A DNA stretch of 37,015 nucleotides from Lachnospiraceae bacterium (GCA_017620975.1 JAGAUD010000029.1:1-37015), one strand, 5' to 3'. Positions 15,570 through 24,479 are shown, counted from the first letter of the stretch. Notes: generated from the letters alone by a model not told the origin. Made by a program: numbers and translations.

Positions 15570-16550
15570 TCATTTCAGCACAGCGACCTCTTTCCCACCG
15601 GCCTTAGCACTGTCATACATTGCAAACATGGTTTTCATTGTATTGCAGGCATCGGTAACAGAGAAATACTTCTTGCCATCATAATATCTTTTCATAAGTG
15701 CTTCATGACCGCTGCCCCAATAATCTTTTCCAATGGCAGGGTTCACATCCTCAGCAATCATCTGACCATTCACCCAAAGCTGCTTATCTATGTATCTTGC
15801 CGTTCCTTTTTCAAAAAGGATTTCAAAGAAAGGTGCAGAATTCTCAACATAAGCATTGGTTGCAAAGAAAATGCCCTTTACATCGTTTGCAAAACTTACC
15901 GTTGCCGTAAAGGTATCTTCCACTTCAATGGCATCAGCCAGGGAATAGTTGAACATATTGGCCTTGACGCTTACCACATCTCCAATGAGATAACTGAAGT
16001 AATCCAGTGTATGTACAGCCTGATTGATCAGCACACCGCCGCCTTCCGTCTCCCACTTTCCTCTCCAATCACCACTCTCATAGTACGCCTTATCACGATA
16101 CCAGGTCAGGATTCCTTTGGCAGCTTTTACTTTGCCCAGTTCTCCGCTCTCCACCAGTTCTTTCATTTTCTGAACACAAGGGTTCAAACGGTTCTGCAAT
16201 ACCACACAGACCTTCCCTGAGCCTTCCAGTGCCAACAGGCGGTCATACTCTTCCCCGGTCATTGTCACAGGTTTCTCTACCACGACCTCTTTGCCTGCAG
16301 CCAGTGCCTTTTTTATCATCTCAAAATGCAGATAGTGAGGCGTGCAGATATGAACTGCGTCAATCTTATCATCTTGAAGCATGGTGTCAAAATCATCATA
16401 TTCCACTACCTGATACTTTTCTTTGCAAAGTCTGCGCTTTTCAGCATCAATGTCGCAAATTGCATAAATTTCAGCCTGCTCTACGCTTTCCAACGCCTTG
16501 GCATGTACAGGACCTATGGCCCCATAACCTACGATACACACTTTTTTCAT
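15570..16550 (-). CDS. Gfo/Idh/MocA family oxidoreductase (last gene of catabolic operon)
   Basis: 326 residues from the ATG at 16550, chosen because it gives the Rossmann start MKKVCIVGYGAIG and follows GAGGCGGGAACAAC. The NAD(P)-binding part (about 1-120) has GxGxxG, ICDID, ICTPHYLH and VVEKPVT. The substrate domain has YESGDWRGKWETEGGGVLINQAVHTLDY, whose Gly-rich loop and His are typical of the active site. Members oxidise or reduce a hydroxyl of sugars, inositols or glycosides, often at C3. It pairs with the TIM-barrel gene 124 nt upstream in the operon. The substrate is not known. Confidence 0.9.
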   Translation of the reverse strand: MKKVCIVGYGAIGPVHAKALESVEQAEIYAICDIDAEKRRLCKEKYQVVEYDDFDTMLQDDKIDAVHICTPHYLHFEMIKKALAAGKEVVVEKPVTMTGEEYDRLLALEGSGKVCVVLQNRLNPCVQKMKELVESGELGKVKAAKGILTWYRDKAYYESGDWRGKWETEGGGVLINQAVHTLDYFSYLIGDVVSVKANMFNYSLADAIEVEDTFTATVSFANDVKGIFFATNAYVENSAPFFEILFEKGTARYIDKQLWVNGQMIAEDVNPAIGKDYWGSGHEALMKRYYDGKKYFSVTDACNTMKTMFAMYDSAKAGGKEVAVLK

Positions 16551-16630
16551 GTTGTTCCCGCCTCTCTTCTTCCGAAATCTTTTGCTAAATTCCCCCGAAA
16601 AAGCTTCTTTTATCAAATCTCTGAAAACAC

Positions 16631-16661
16631 GTTACAGTCCGGCTTTAGGCCGAACTGTAAC
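16631..16661 (-). terminator. Intercistronic hairpin in the catabolic operon
   Basis: GTTACAGT-C-CGGC with GCCG-A-ACTGTAAC (one mismatch, 5-nt loop). Leftwards it is followed by GTGTTTTC. It is a partial terminator or mRNA-stability element between the third and fourth genes. Confidence 0.5.
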
Positions 16662-16674
16662 AATCTGATTCCTT

Positions 16675-17442
16675 TTAGCAGAATCCCTTTGTCTTCAGAT
16701 AATCATAGCTCATCTTCATGGATTCGAACGGATCACGGTTGCAGATATCCTGCTCAACCAGTGCCCACTTAGCTCCGGCGTCATCACATGCTTTGATGAT
16801 TTCGTCCCAATTCAGATTACCTTCTCCCACTTCACACATTTCCACTCCGAAGTTCTTCTCCGGATTGATGTGATAATCCTTAAAGTGGATAGCCATAGCT
16901 CTCTCTCCGAGATTTCTGATGAAATCTGCAGGATCCTGACCGCCAAACTGCAGCCAGTAGGTATCTACGATGAACTTCACCGCCTCAGGATCAGTCTCTT
17001 CTATCAGTCTGTTCATCATGAGCTTACCATCGAATTTGGCAAACTCGAAAGCATGATTGTGATAACCGAAAAGCAGGCCCTCTTTCTTCAATTCTTTTGC
17101 AATCTCATTGGTTTCTTTGATAAACTGTACAATTCCTTCTGCGCTGCGGTATTCCCCGGGCATAGAGCCCACACCGCAAAGCTCACAGCCAAGCGTTCTG
17201 TTGTAATCCATGATTTCTGCCAGATTGTTCTTGAAATCGTCAAATCCTCTGTGAGTAGTTACTACTTTCAGATCATACTTATCAAGAACCTCTTTCATCC
17301 CGGCAGCCTTTAAAGGGGTACCGGAAATCTGTACGATCTTGTAACCGATTTCTTTTACCTTACGACAGGTTTCATCAAAATCTTCTATGGTCTTTGCGAA
17401 CTCTCTTAGTGTAAAATACTGAGCACCAATCTTTCTATCCAT
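16675..17442 (-). CDS. Sugar phosphate isomerase/epimerase family protein (TIM barrel)
   Basis: This 255-residue, single-domain xylose-isomerase-like TIM barrel starts MDRKIGAQYFTLREFAKT. It has VQISGTPL, FGYHNHAFEF (His pair), FIVDTYWLQFGGQDP, AIHFKDYH and a metal-binding glutamate region (GEGNLNWDEI, ALVEQD). Related enzymes bind a divalent metal and act on keto-sugars as epimerases, dehydratases or lyases. It lies 32 nt after the larger Gfo/Idh/MocA gene, so the two are probably translated from one mRNA and may act in sequence. Confidence 0.88.
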   Translation of the reverse strand: MDRKIGAQYFTLREFAKTIEDFDETCRKVKEIGYKIVQISGTPLKAAGMKEVLDKYDLKVVTTHRGFDDFKNNLAEIMDYNRTLGCELCGVGSMPGEYRSAEGIVQFIKETNEIAKELKKEGLLFGYHNHAFEFAKFDGKLMMNRLIEETDPEAVKFIVDTYWLQFGGQDPADFIRNLGERAMAIHFKDYHINPEKNFGVEMCEVGEGNLNWDEIIKACDDAGAKWALVEQDICNRDPFESMKMSYDYLKTKGFC

Positions 17443-17474
17443 TTTCTATCCCTCACTTCAATATGATGCGGCAA

Positions 17475-18635
17475 TTAGTATGTATTGCTGTTATCTACAA
17501 CAACCTGTGATTCTGCCTTTACTACGGTAGAATTCTTAATCTTCTCCTGCAGAAGCTCATAGAATCTGTCATCCGGGAAGTTCTTCACATCTACAGTCTC
17601 ACCTGTCCATGCACTCAAATGGATAGCATTGGAGATGGTAAGACCATTGATACCTTCTTCACCTTTCGCAAGAAGCTCTGTTCCATTCAGTAAAGCAGAA
17701 GCAAAATTGTTCATGATACCCACGTGCTGAGGGCCTCCGGAGAAGTCAGCAGGAATCTTGCATTCCCAGCATTCCGGTCTTGCAAAAGGTTCTGTATTGA
17801 CTTTGTTATGTTCTCTTTCAGAAATCACATTTCTATTGAAGATGATCTGGTTGTTTTCTATTACTACCTTACCCATATCGCATGCAATTTCCAGGCGGTT
17901 GGTTCCGGGAGCCTCACCGGTGGAAGTAATGTACTCGCCGGTCGTTCCGTTATCATACTCGAAATATGCCATTACATCGTCTTCTACTTCAATATTGTAA
18001 TATTTTCCGAAGCTTGCTTTTGCATAAATTCTGTCGGGCATGCCAAACATCCACTGCCACAGGTCAAGCTGGTGAGGGTTCTGGTTGATCAGAGCTCCGC
18101 CGCCCTCTGTAGCCCAGGTGGAACGCCAGGTACTGCTGTCATGATAAGCCTGCGGTCTGTACCAGTCTGTGATGATCCAGGTAATTCTCTTAATGTGACC
18201 CAGATCACCTCTCTGAATCATTTCTCTTAACTTCTGATAAACAGGGTTGGTTCTCTGATTATACATGATTCCGAACAGCTTACCGGACTTTGCAGCTGCC
18301 TCGTTCATCTCTTTTACCTGCTTGGTATATACACCGGCGGGTTTCTCTGTGATAACATTCAAGCCATAAGAGAAAGCTTCGATTGCCAGTGTAGGATGGC
18401 TGTAGTGAGGAACAGCGATCAGTACGGTATCGCACAAGCCGCTCTTGAAAAGATCTGTTGCGTTCTCAAACAATGCAAGATCCGGATATGACTTTTTCAC
18501 TGCTTCCAGTCTTGCAGGAGCAATATCACATACTGCAGTCAGCTCCATGTCCTTTACCTTGCCTCCCATTAAGTTGTTAACATGTCCTGTACCCATGTTT
18601 CCGTAGCCGATAATGCCTATTTTTACTTTTTCCAT
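17475..18635 (-). CDS. Gfo/Idh/MocA family oxidoreductase
   Basis: 386 residues from the ATG at 18635 (MEKVKIGIIGYGNMGTGHV). An ATG nine bases upstream lies too close to the AAGGGATG ribosome site. The Rossmann domain has GxGxxG, AVCDIAP, IAVPHYSHP and VITEKPAGV. The catalytic domain has STWRSTWATEGGGALINQNPHQLDLWQW and EVEDDVMAYFEY. It is the second gene of the operon and resembles the product of 15570-16550 (shared WR-W-TEGGG-LINQ-H-LD and VED). The operon therefore holds two such dehydrogenases, perhaps for the oxidation and re-reduction steps of one pathway. Confidence 0.9.
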   Translation of the reverse strand: MEKVKIGIIGYGNMGTGHVNNLMGGKVKDMELTAVCDIAPARLEAVKKSYPDLALFENATDLFKSGLCDTVLIAVPHYSHPTLAIEAFSYGLNVITEKPAGVYTKQVKEMNEAAAKSGKLFGIMYNQRTNPVYQKLREMIQRGDLGHIKRITWIITDWYRPQAYHDSSTWRSTWATEGGGALINQNPHQLDLWQWMFGMPDRIYAKASFGKYYNIEVEDDVMAYFEYDNGTTGEYITSTGEAPGTNRLEIACDMGKVVIENNQIIFNRNVISEREHNKVNTEPFARPECWECKIPADFSGGPQHVGIMNNFASALLNGTELLAKGEEGINGLTISNAIHLSAWTGETVDVKNFPDDRFYELLQEKIKNSTVVKAESQVVVDNSNTY

Positions 18636-18657
18636 GACAATCATCCCTTCTTATTCT

Positions 18658-19515
18658 TTATTTATTGATTTTTTCAAGTATCTCGCAAAGGGCACGATAT
18701 GCAAGGGTAAAGGTTCCCTCTCCGCCCTTAGGAAGTCCTTCCATCTTATCATCCAGTTCCAGATTAGCAAGTCCTTCAAAGCTTCCAAGATGAGGCTCCA
18801 GACTTAAGAAACCGTCATAACCGTTTTCCATCAAAGCATTCAGTACATACTCTACATTACCATCACCGCATCCGGCCGGTACTACCTTCCCATCCTCAAA
18901 AAGTGCATCCTTAATGTGCATGTACTCAATGTAATTTTTCAGATTCTCATATGCATACTTTGTGTCCTGACCACACTGTACGAAGTTGGCAGGATCGAAC
19001 ACTGCTTTAAAATGAGGACCATACAGTTCTTTCATCAGGTCGATACATCTGTCTGCTGTATCACCGTAGATTGCCTTTTCATTTTCATGCAGTAAAATAA
19101 CATCCTGCTCCTCTGCATAGGCAATCATCTTCTTCAGACGTGCGATTACTTCCGCTCTCTCCTCTGCAGTCCACTCGTCACCGCCCTCATGATAGAAGCT
19201 GAACATTCTGATATACTTTGTATCCAGCATCTTGGCAGTCTTTACCACTCTCTTAAATACTTCAAAATGCTCCTCGAAGGAATCTGTCAGCTTAATCTTA
19301 CCGATAGGAGAACCGATAGAGGAAACCTTGATTCCGTACTGCTCCATCTTTGCTTTCAGTTCCAATACTTCCTCATCGTTAAGTGTGGAAATATTCTTTC
19401 CATCGATTCCTCTGGGCTCAAAATACCGGATATTCAACTTATTCAAAACCTCAAACTGTGTCACGATCTCCTTTGAAATCTCATCGGAGAAACCGCTGAT
19501 TTTCTGATAACTCAT
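18658..19515 (-). CDS. Sugar phosphate isomerase/epimerase family protein (first gene of operon)
   Basis: 285 residues from the ATG at 19515 (MSYQKISGFSDEISKEI), placed after GAAAGGACTAACAG. The frame is open further upstream but lacks a better site. TIM-barrel features are RYFEPRGIDGKN, GIKVSSIGSPIGKI, LLHENEKAIYG (Glu ligand), FDPANFVQCG, YMHIKDAL and GFLSLEPHLG (Glu/His). It is the first of four leftward genes and is separated by 262 nt from the divergent AraC gene, its probable regulator. The exact reaction is unknown. Confidence 0.88.
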   Translation of the reverse strand: MSYQKISGFSDEISKEIVTQFEVLNKLNIRYFEPRGIDGKNISTLNDEEVLELKAKMEQYGIKVSSIGSPIGKIKLTDSFEEHFEVFKRVVKTAKMLDTKYIRMFSFYHEGGDEWTAEERAEVIARLKKMIAYAEEQDVILLHENEKAIYGDTADRCIDLMKELYGPHFKAVFDPANFVQCGQDTKYAYENLKNYIEYMHIKDALFEDGKVVPAGCGDGNVEYVLNALMENGYDGFLSLEPHLGSFEGLANLELDDKMEGLPKGGEGTFTLAYRALCEILEKINK

Positions 19516-19609
19516 TCTGTTAGTCCTTTCTCTTCTTAAATTCTGGTTCATGCAAACCGCATGGTTTCCTGCTTCTGTGAACGCAGAGGCCGTCGCCTCA
19601 CTCACTTAT

Positions 19610-19623
19610 ATGTATCGATACAT
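19610..19623. promoter_or_regulatory. Perfect palindrome, candidate operator
   Basis: ATGTATCGATACAT, a 14-bp perfect palindrome a few bases downstream of the predicted start of the leftward operon and within the AraC/operon divergent region. Confidence 0.45.
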
Positions 19624-19633
19624 TTCTTATTCA

Positions 19634-19664
19634 ATTATAAATTACCACAATTTTTCCAAATCAA
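19634..19664 (-). promoter_or_regulatory. Likely promoter of the oxidoreductase/epimerase operon
   Basis: Read leftwards: TTGATT (19664-19659), 19-nt spacer, consensus TATAAT (19639-19634). The long spacer suggests the promoter needs an activator, fitting the adjacent AraC protein. Confidence 0.5.
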
Positions 19665-19687
19665 CTACTTATTTTTTGTCCATGACA

Positions 19688-19716
19688 TTGCAAATATTGC
19701 TCTTTTATATTAAAAT
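19688..19716 (+). promoter_or_regulatory. Promoter of the AraC-type gene
   Basis: TTGCAA (19688-19693), 17-nt spacer, TAAAAT (19711-19716), about 60 nt before the start codon. Confidence 0.6.
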
Positions 19717-19777
19717 GGTAAATAATATAGTTTTCGGAAAATGGTGCAGGCTGAACTATTATAGGAGGCAGGAATTT

Positions 19778-20581
19778 ATGAAAGATCCAAATTACTACTC
19801 ATTCGGCGATACCACGACAGATATGCCGTCCAATGTCCATTATCAACTTCATACTCATGATGATTATGAAATCCTTCTTTTCATGGAGGGTGATGCAAGA
19901 TATGTGGTGGAAGAAAAGACATACACTCTGGAGCCGTGTGATATCATCATTATCAGAAAGCATGAGATGCATCGTATCTACCACAACAGTGATGCGCGAT
20001 ATCGACGTGTGGTACTTATGGTAGCTCCCGAGTTCTTCCGCCAAAATAATTGCACGGACTACGAGGCTCAGTTTCTGAAAGCGCCCGCCGGTACCGACAA
20101 TAAGATCAACGCGTCTCTTGTACGTTCCAGCGGGCTGTATGATGCTTTTTTAAGATATAAGAAATACTCTCAAGATGGTATCCTGGATGCGGGTTCTCCT
20201 ATTTTGAAAGCTACGATTATTGAGATTCTGTATCTGATCAATAAAATAACAGGGTTCTCGGCCTCTGACCTGACAAATAGTCCGGTAAAGGATGTCATTT
20301 ATTATCTGAATAATAAATATACGGAAGACCTCACTCTGGATATGCTGGAGGAGAAATTCTTTCTTTCCAAGTATTACCTGTGCCGGGCTTTTCGTAAGGC
20401 AACGGGGCTGACGGTCCATGAGTATATTTGCCGTAAGCGGCTGACAAGAGCCAGAGAGCTTAGGACAGAGGGATATAGCCTTAGTGAGGCTGCCATGATG
20501 GTGGGATTTCATGACTATTCCTCGTTTTACAGGGCTTATTTGAAAGAGTATGGAAGGCCGCCGCGGAGTGATATGGCATAA
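19778..20581 (+). CDS. AraC family transcriptional regulator
   Basis: 267 residues from the ATG at 19778, which follows TAGGAGGCAGGAATTT. The open frame upstream has no ribosome site and overlaps the promoter. The N-terminal cupin-like sensing domain has VHYQLHTHDDYEILLFMEGDARY, LEPCDIIIIRKHEMHRI. The C-terminal double helix-turn-helix (about 165-265) has YLNNKYTEDLTLDMLEEKFFLSKYYLCRAF and LSEAAMMVGFHDYSSFYRAYLKEYGRPP. It is divergent from the four-gene catabolic operon, the classic arrangement for a sugar-responsive activator of that operon. Confidence 0.92.
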   Translation: MKDPNYYSFGDTTTDMPSNVHYQLHTHDDYEILLFMEGDARYVVEEKTYTLEPCDIIIIRKHEMHRIYHNSDARYRRVVLMVAPEFFRQNNCTDYEAQFLKAPAGTDNKINASLVRSSGLYDAFLRYKKYSQDGILDAGSPILKATIIEILYLINKITGFSASDLTNSPVKDVIYYLNNKYTEDLTLDMLEEKFFLSKYYLCRAFRKATGLTVHEYICRKRLTRARELRTEGYSLSEAAMMVGFHDYSSFYRAYLKEYGRPPRSDMA

Positions 20582-20617
20582 TAAAAAGACCAACAGCCAT
20601 CTTAGGTTGTTGGTCTT
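20581..20617. terminator. Shared terminator between the AraC gene and rpsR
   Basis: AAGACCAACA (20586-20595) with TGTTGGTCTT (20608-20617), extended by CC/GG. Leftwards it is followed by TTTTTAT, giving a good terminator for the rpsF-ssb-rpsR operon. The rightward tail is weaker. Confidence 0.75.
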
Positions 20618-20640
20618 AATCTCAATTATTAACCTTAAAC

Positions 20641-20904
20641 TTAATCGCAGGTATAAGGCATCAGTGCAACGTGACGTGCTCTCTTGATAGCAACGGTCAG
20701 TGCTCTCTGGTGCTTAGCGCAGTTGCCGGTGATTCTGCGAGGAAGGATCTTACCTCTCTCAGACACGTATCTCTTCAGCTTGTTGGTGTCCTTGTAATCG
20801 ATTACATTATCTTTACCACAGAATACGCAAACTTTCTTTCTTCTGCGAATTCCGCCTTTTCTTCTCATTGGAGAATCGGTTTTCTCTGCCTTATTAAAAG
20901 CCAT
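20641..20904 (-). CDS. rpsR: 30S ribosomal protein S18
   Basis: 87 residues with the S18 core ([50 protein letters not shown]). Two Cys pairs, CVFC and CAKH, mark the zinc-binding form. It is the last gene of the rpsF-ssb-rpsR operon; S18 pairs with S6 on the platform of the small subunit. The ribosome site is GGAGGCACTGACA. Confidence 0.97.
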   Translation of the reverse strand: MAFNKAEKTDSPMRRKGGIRRRKKVCVFCGKDNVIDYKDTNKLKRYVSERGKILPRRITGNCAKHQRALTVAIKRARHVALMPYTCD

Positions 20905-20935
20905 TGTCAGTGCCTCCTATTCTTAAAAAATCAAC

Positions 20936-21439
20936 TTAGTTAAACGGTAATTCTTCATCGATACCATCGGGGATGTTCATGAAGCCGTCTCCGGCACCAC
21001 TGGGAGCACTATTGCCGCCAAAACCACTATTACCACCGAAATTATTGCCGCCGTAATTATTATTACCGCCGCCAAATCCGCCGTTACCGCCGAAACCGTT
21101 ATCAGCACCGCCTGCTGCATTCTTGCTCTCGGCAAATTCGATTTCATCTACCATAACACGGACACTGTATACCATCTGTCCGTCCTTGTTGGTGTAATTG
21201 TCGTTCTGGATACGGCCACAGGTCAGGATCTTGGTTCCCTTATGCAGGTAACGCTCTACGAACTCTGCCTGTTTACCGAATGCGGTACAGTTAAAGAAAT
21301 CAGCATCAGGCTCGCCCTCACGCTTAAATCTTCTGTCAACAGCAATGGAGAATCTCGCAATAGCCATCTGATTGCCATTCTGAGAATATCTCACTTCCGG
21401 ATCCCTGGTTAAACGTCCCATAAGAATTACTTTATTCAT
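20936..21439 (-). CDS. ssb: Single-stranded DNA-binding protein
   Basis: 167 residues. The OB-fold (about 1-105) begins MNKVILMGRLTRDPEVRYS, with FSIAVDRRFKREGEPDADFFNC and a KGTKILTCGRI segment. A Gly/Asn-rich linker (about 115-150) and an acidic tip (GIDEELPFN) that recruits partner proteins follow. Its place between rpsF and rpsR is conserved in Firmicutes. It serves replication, repair and recombination. Confidence 0.97.
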   Translation of the reverse strand: MNKVILMGRLTRDPEVRYSQNGNQMAIARFSIAVDRRFKREGEPDADFFNCTAFGKQAEFVERYLHKGTKILTCGRIQNDNYTNKDGQMVYSVRVMVDEIEFAESKNAAGGADNGFGGNGGFGGGNNNYGGNNFGGNSGFGGNSAPSGAGDGFMNIPDGIDEELPFN

Positions 21440-21456
21440 AGTTTGTCTCGCTTTCT

Positions 21457-21747
21457 TTATGCCTCGTTCTGTCTAACGCATAAATATCTAACAACGTTGT
21501 CCATGATGCGTACGCGGCTCTCGATCTCAGCGGGAGCAGTGCTCTCAGCATCGAATCTGATGAAGTAGTAGAAAGCTTCTTTCATGTGCTGAACTTCGTA
21601 AGCAAGTCTCTTCTTACCCCATTCATCTACTTCTGTGATGGTACCGCCAAATCTCTCGATCAGAGCTTTGCACTTATCAATGACAGCTGCTCTCTCATCA
21701 TCTTCGATCTTTGCGCTAACAACAACGGCTAATTCATACTTGTTCAT
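21457..21747 (-). CDS. rpsF: 30S ribosomal protein S6
   Basis: 96 residues from the ATG at 21747 (MNKYELAVVVSAKIEDDER), which follows GGAGGTAACAAGC. The longer frame upstream lies in the leader. Typical blocks are IERFGGTITEVDEWGKKRLAYEVQHMKEAFYYFIRFDAE and NVVRYLCVR. It heads the rpsF-ssb-rpsR operon. The leader contains a CTCCTG/CAGGGG hairpin that might serve S6:S18 feedback control, but the known motif could not be confirmed by eye. Confidence 0.97.
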   Translation of the reverse strand: MNKYELAVVVSAKIEDDERAAVIDKCKALIERFGGTITEVDEWGKKRLAYEVQHMKEAFYYFIRFDAESTAPAEIESRVRIMDNVVRYLCVRQNEA

Positions 21748-21818
21748 GCTTGTTACCTCCTTTTGGTCTCTGGCCCCTGCCTTACCAGGAGCAAGGATTT
21801 CATATATCACGATTTAAT

Positions 21819-21847
21819 ATGATAACATACTTGAGATTACTTTGCAA
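21819..21847 (-). promoter_or_regulatory. Promoter of rpsF-ssb-rpsR
   Basis: Read leftwards: TTGCAA (21847-21842), 17-nt spacer ending in TG-T, -10 TATCAT (21824-21819). Confidence 0.7.
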
Positions 21848-21886
21848 GTATTTTTTATCTAAATGACAAAAACAAGCCCGTCCACA

Positions 21887-22069
21887 TTAAGTTCTTTCAT
21901 TAATTTCTTTCACATTTTTCTCAAGCAACCGTCTTGCAATCATAATCTGGTGTTCACATCCCAGACATTTCAACCGAAAATCCGCCCCCACGCGCAGAAC
22001 CTCCCATTCCCTGCTGCCGCAAGGGTGCGCTTTTTTTAATTTCAATACATCTCCTACCTGAATATCCAT
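21887..22069 (-). CDS. DUF951 family small protein
   Basis: 60 residues: MDIQVGDVLKLKKAHPCGSREWEVLRVG, then FRLKCLGCEHQIMIARRLLEKNVKEI. It matches the DUF951 family (Bacillus YyzM type) in length and in the PCGS, W, GAD and CLGC motifs. Three Cys might bind metal. The function is unknown. In Bacillus the gene also lies near the rpsF region, as here. It is 30 nt downstream of the YdcF-like gene and probably cotranscribed with it. Confidence 0.85.
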   Translation of the reverse strand: MDIQVGDVLKLKKAHPCGSREWEVLRVGADFRLKCLGCEHQIMIARRLLEKNVKEINERT

Positions 22070-22099
22070 AACCTTACACTCCTTCTATATAAATATGTC

Positions 22100-22945
22100 T
22101 CACAGATTCCCAACAAGGAAATCTTTAATCACGCCAAAAAATTCTCGCAGTAAATTATTAGGCACCATCAGCGGATAAGAATCTGCTGCCAGTCCGCTCA
22201 CTTTCTCATACCCCATCTTCCGCGCAATCCCCGTAGCCCTGAATACATGAAAATTATTGGTCACCAGAGCCACCGAATCCTCGGCCGGGTTCAAAAATGC
22301 ACTGCTATAATGCAGATTTCCCCAGGTATTCCCGGAATTGGCTTCCATCAAGATTCGCTCCTCATCAATGCCTTTTTCCACCAGATACTCATACATTCCC
22401 TGCGCCTCCGGCATGGGCTCGTTAGCACCCTGACCACCTGATACGATTACAGCGGTATCCGGATTTGCATCTAAATACTCGATTGCCGCATCCAGCCTCC
22501 TGCGCAGCACATCACTGGGACCATGAGTCTTCATCTGGGCACCCAGGATGATACAATAATCAGCTCCGTCCGGTGCCTGTGCACCAAACTGTGACAGGAT
22601 CAAGCCTTCCACTACCAGGAATATGATAAGACAAACAGATCCCATGATGACCGCACCTGCTTTCAGCCAACCCGGCAGAGCCTTCATCCGCTTCTTCTGT
22701 CCAATCAACCATCCCAGTGCTGTAAGACACACACCGTCTACTCCCCATATCAGGAAAAAGCTGGTACCGTAGCCCATGAACAGCCCGATGCTGATGCAAT
22801 ACAGGAGACACAAAATCCCCAATGCTATGAAAATAACCGATGCAAACGGCATGCTTTTCCTCCCGCCTCTTTTCTCCGGATATATCGTTCGATCACTCCG
22901 GTTGAAAGCAACCGGTTTCTCGTTCTTTCGCTCTCTCATATCCAA
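22100..22945 (-). CDS. YdcF/SanA-like membrane protein (DUF218)
   Basis: About 281 residues. The start is either TTG at 22945, with good spacing from AAGGAA, or ATG at 22939. Three hydrophobic segments lie at about 33-53, 55-78 and 92-115, giving a membrane-anchored protein. The DUF218 domain has DYCIILGAQMKTHGPSDVLRRRLDAAIEYL, AVIVSGGQGANEPMPEAQGMYEYLV, ILMEANSGNTWGN and VALVTNNFHVFRA. The family is linked to envelope functions (E. coli SanA, ElyC), but the reaction is unknown. Confidence 0.88.
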   Translation of the reverse strand: MDMRERKNEKPVAFNRSDRTIYPEKRGGRKSMPFASVIFIALGILCLLYCISIGLFMGYGTSFFLIWGVDGVCLTALGWLIGQKKRMKALPGWLKAGAVIMGSVCLIIFLVVEGLILSQFGAQAPDGADYCIILGAQMKTHGPSDVLRRRLDAAIEYLDANPDTAVIVSGGQGANEPMPEAQGMYEYLVEKGIDEERILMEANSGNTWGNLHYSSAFLNPAEDSVALVTNNFHVFRATGIARKMGYEKVSGLAADSYPLMVPNNLLREFFGVIKDFLVGNL

Positions 22946-23001
22946 TCAGTTCCTTCCTGAACCGTGAAACTCACTTTTTCTCTTTACCTCATTACCATAT
23001 T

Positions 23002-23030
23002 ACTATATCAAATTCAAAGGCATGACTCAA
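23002..23030 (-). promoter_or_regulatory. Promoter of the YdcF-like gene
   Basis: Read leftwards: TTGAGT (23030-23025), 17-nt spacer ending in TGA, -10 TATAGT (23007-23002). Confidence 0.6.
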
Positions 23031-23135
23031 TAAGAAATCCCCTAATGTTTTCTTAAGTTTTTCTTAGTTTTCGGACAAGCTGTTCTATTTTGCAATTTTT
23101 TTCATATTTATTACAGAGATATCACCCGAAACCCC

Positions 23136-23164
23136 TTGTTAATTTTATTCAAAAATGGTAGAAT
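23136..23164 (+). promoter_or_regulatory. Promoter of glgC-glgD
   Basis: TTGTTA (23136-23141), 17-nt spacer ending in TGG, -10 TAGAAT (23159-23164). The leader of about 100 nt has two copies of ATGCATAATT (near 23182 and 23231). Otherwise the 325-bp gap before glgC shows nothing coding. Confidence 0.7.
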
Positions 23165-23270
23165 GATATCAATAAAAACTATGCATAATTCCATGTATTT
23201 TTTCTAATCGCTGTTTTGCCAACGGAAAAATGCATAATTTTCATTAACTTATAATAAAAGGAGAATCAAT

Positions 23271-24479
23271 ATGGCAAAAGAAATGATCGCAATGATCCTT
23301 GCCGGCGGACAGGGTTCCCGCTTATATGCCCTGACACAAAAGCTGGCAAAACCAGCAGTTCCTTTTGGCGGAAAGTATCGTATAATCGATTTCCCCTTAT
23401 CCAACTGCGTCAATTCCGGAATTGATACCGTAGGCATCCTGACTCAGTATCAGCCTCTGGTACTGAATGAATACATAGGTAACGGACAACCTTGGGATCT
23501 GGACCGTCTTCACGGCGGTGTGCATATACTGCCCCCTTATCAGCAGGCATCCGGCTCCGACTGGTACAAGGGTACCGCTAACGCAATTTATCAGAATCTG
23601 TCTTTCATCGAAAGATATGACCCACAGTATGTCATCATTCTGTCCGGTGACCAGATTTGTAAGCAGGATTATAACGATTTCCTGAAATTCCACAAGGAAA
23701 AAGGCGCTGAATTCAGCGTTGCCGTTATGGAAGTACCCTGGGAAGAGGCATCCCGTTTCGGTCTGATGGTAGCTGATTCAGACTCCCGCATCACCGAGTT
23801 CCAGGAGAAGCCTAAGAATCCTAAGTCTAATCTGGCATCCATGGGTATCTACATCTTCAATACCGATGTTCTGAAGAAGTATCTGATTGAAGACGAGGCT
23901 GATCCTGATTCTGAGAACGACTTCGGCAACAATATCATCCCCAACCTGTTGAAGGATGGCCGAAAAATGTACGCTTATCGCTTCAACGGTTACTGGAAAG
24001 ACGTAGGAACCATTTCTTCCCTGTGGGAAGCCAATATGGAAGTTATGGATCCTGAGCACAGCGGAATCGACCTGTTTGATAAGAACTGGAAGATCTACAG
24101 CCGCAACAGCGGTAAGACCGGTCATAAGGTTGGTGTAAACGCTATTGTAGAAAATTCCATGATTACAGACGGTTGCCGTATCGACGGTACCGTGAAACAC
24201 TCCATCCTCTTTGCAGGTGTTAAGGTTGAGAACGGCGCTTATGTAGAAGATGCAGTTGTCATGGGCAATACTACCATCAAAGCCGGTGCTAAGGTTACAC
24301 ATTGTATCGTAGCTGAAAATGCAATCATCGGTCAGAATGCAGTGGTTGGCGCCATGCCGGAAGGTAATGAGAAAGGCGTTGCTACTGTGGGTCCCGGCGT
24401 ATACATAGGTGACAATGCCAAAGTCGGCCCCAACGCCATGGTTAATAATAATGTAAAGGATGGTGAAGAACAATGGTAA
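23271..24479 (+). CDS. glgC: Glucose-1-phosphate adenylyltransferase, catalytic subunit
   Basis: 402 residues after AAAGGAGAATCAAT. It makes ADP-glucose from glucose-1-phosphate and ATP, the first committed step of glycogen synthesis. The nucleotidyltransferase signature [38 protein letters not shown] is intact. [21 protein letters not shown] and YWKDVGTI follow. The C-terminal left-handed beta-helix (about 290-400) has hexapeptide repeats ([31 protein letters not shown]). It overlaps glgD by 7 nt. Confidence 0.97.
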   Translation: MAKEMIAMILAGGQGSRLYALTQKLAKPAVPFGGKYRIIDFPLSNCVNSGIDTVGILTQYQPLVLNEYIGNGQPWDLDRLHGGVHILPPYQQASGSDWYKGTANAIYQNLSFIERYDPQYVIILSGDQICKQDYNDFLKFHKEKGAEFSVAVMEVPWEEASRFGLMVADSDSRITEFQEKPKNPKSNLASMGIYIFNTDVLKKYLIEDEADPDSENDFGNNIIPNLLKDGRKMYAYRFNGYWKDVGTISSLWEANMEVMDPEHSGIDLFDKNWKIYSRNSGKTGHKVGVNAIVENSMITDGCRIDGTVKHSILFAGVKVENGAYVEDAVVMGNTTIKAGAKVTHCIVAENAIIGQNAVVGAMPEGNEKGVATVGPGVYIGDNAKVGPNAMVNNNVKDGEEQW

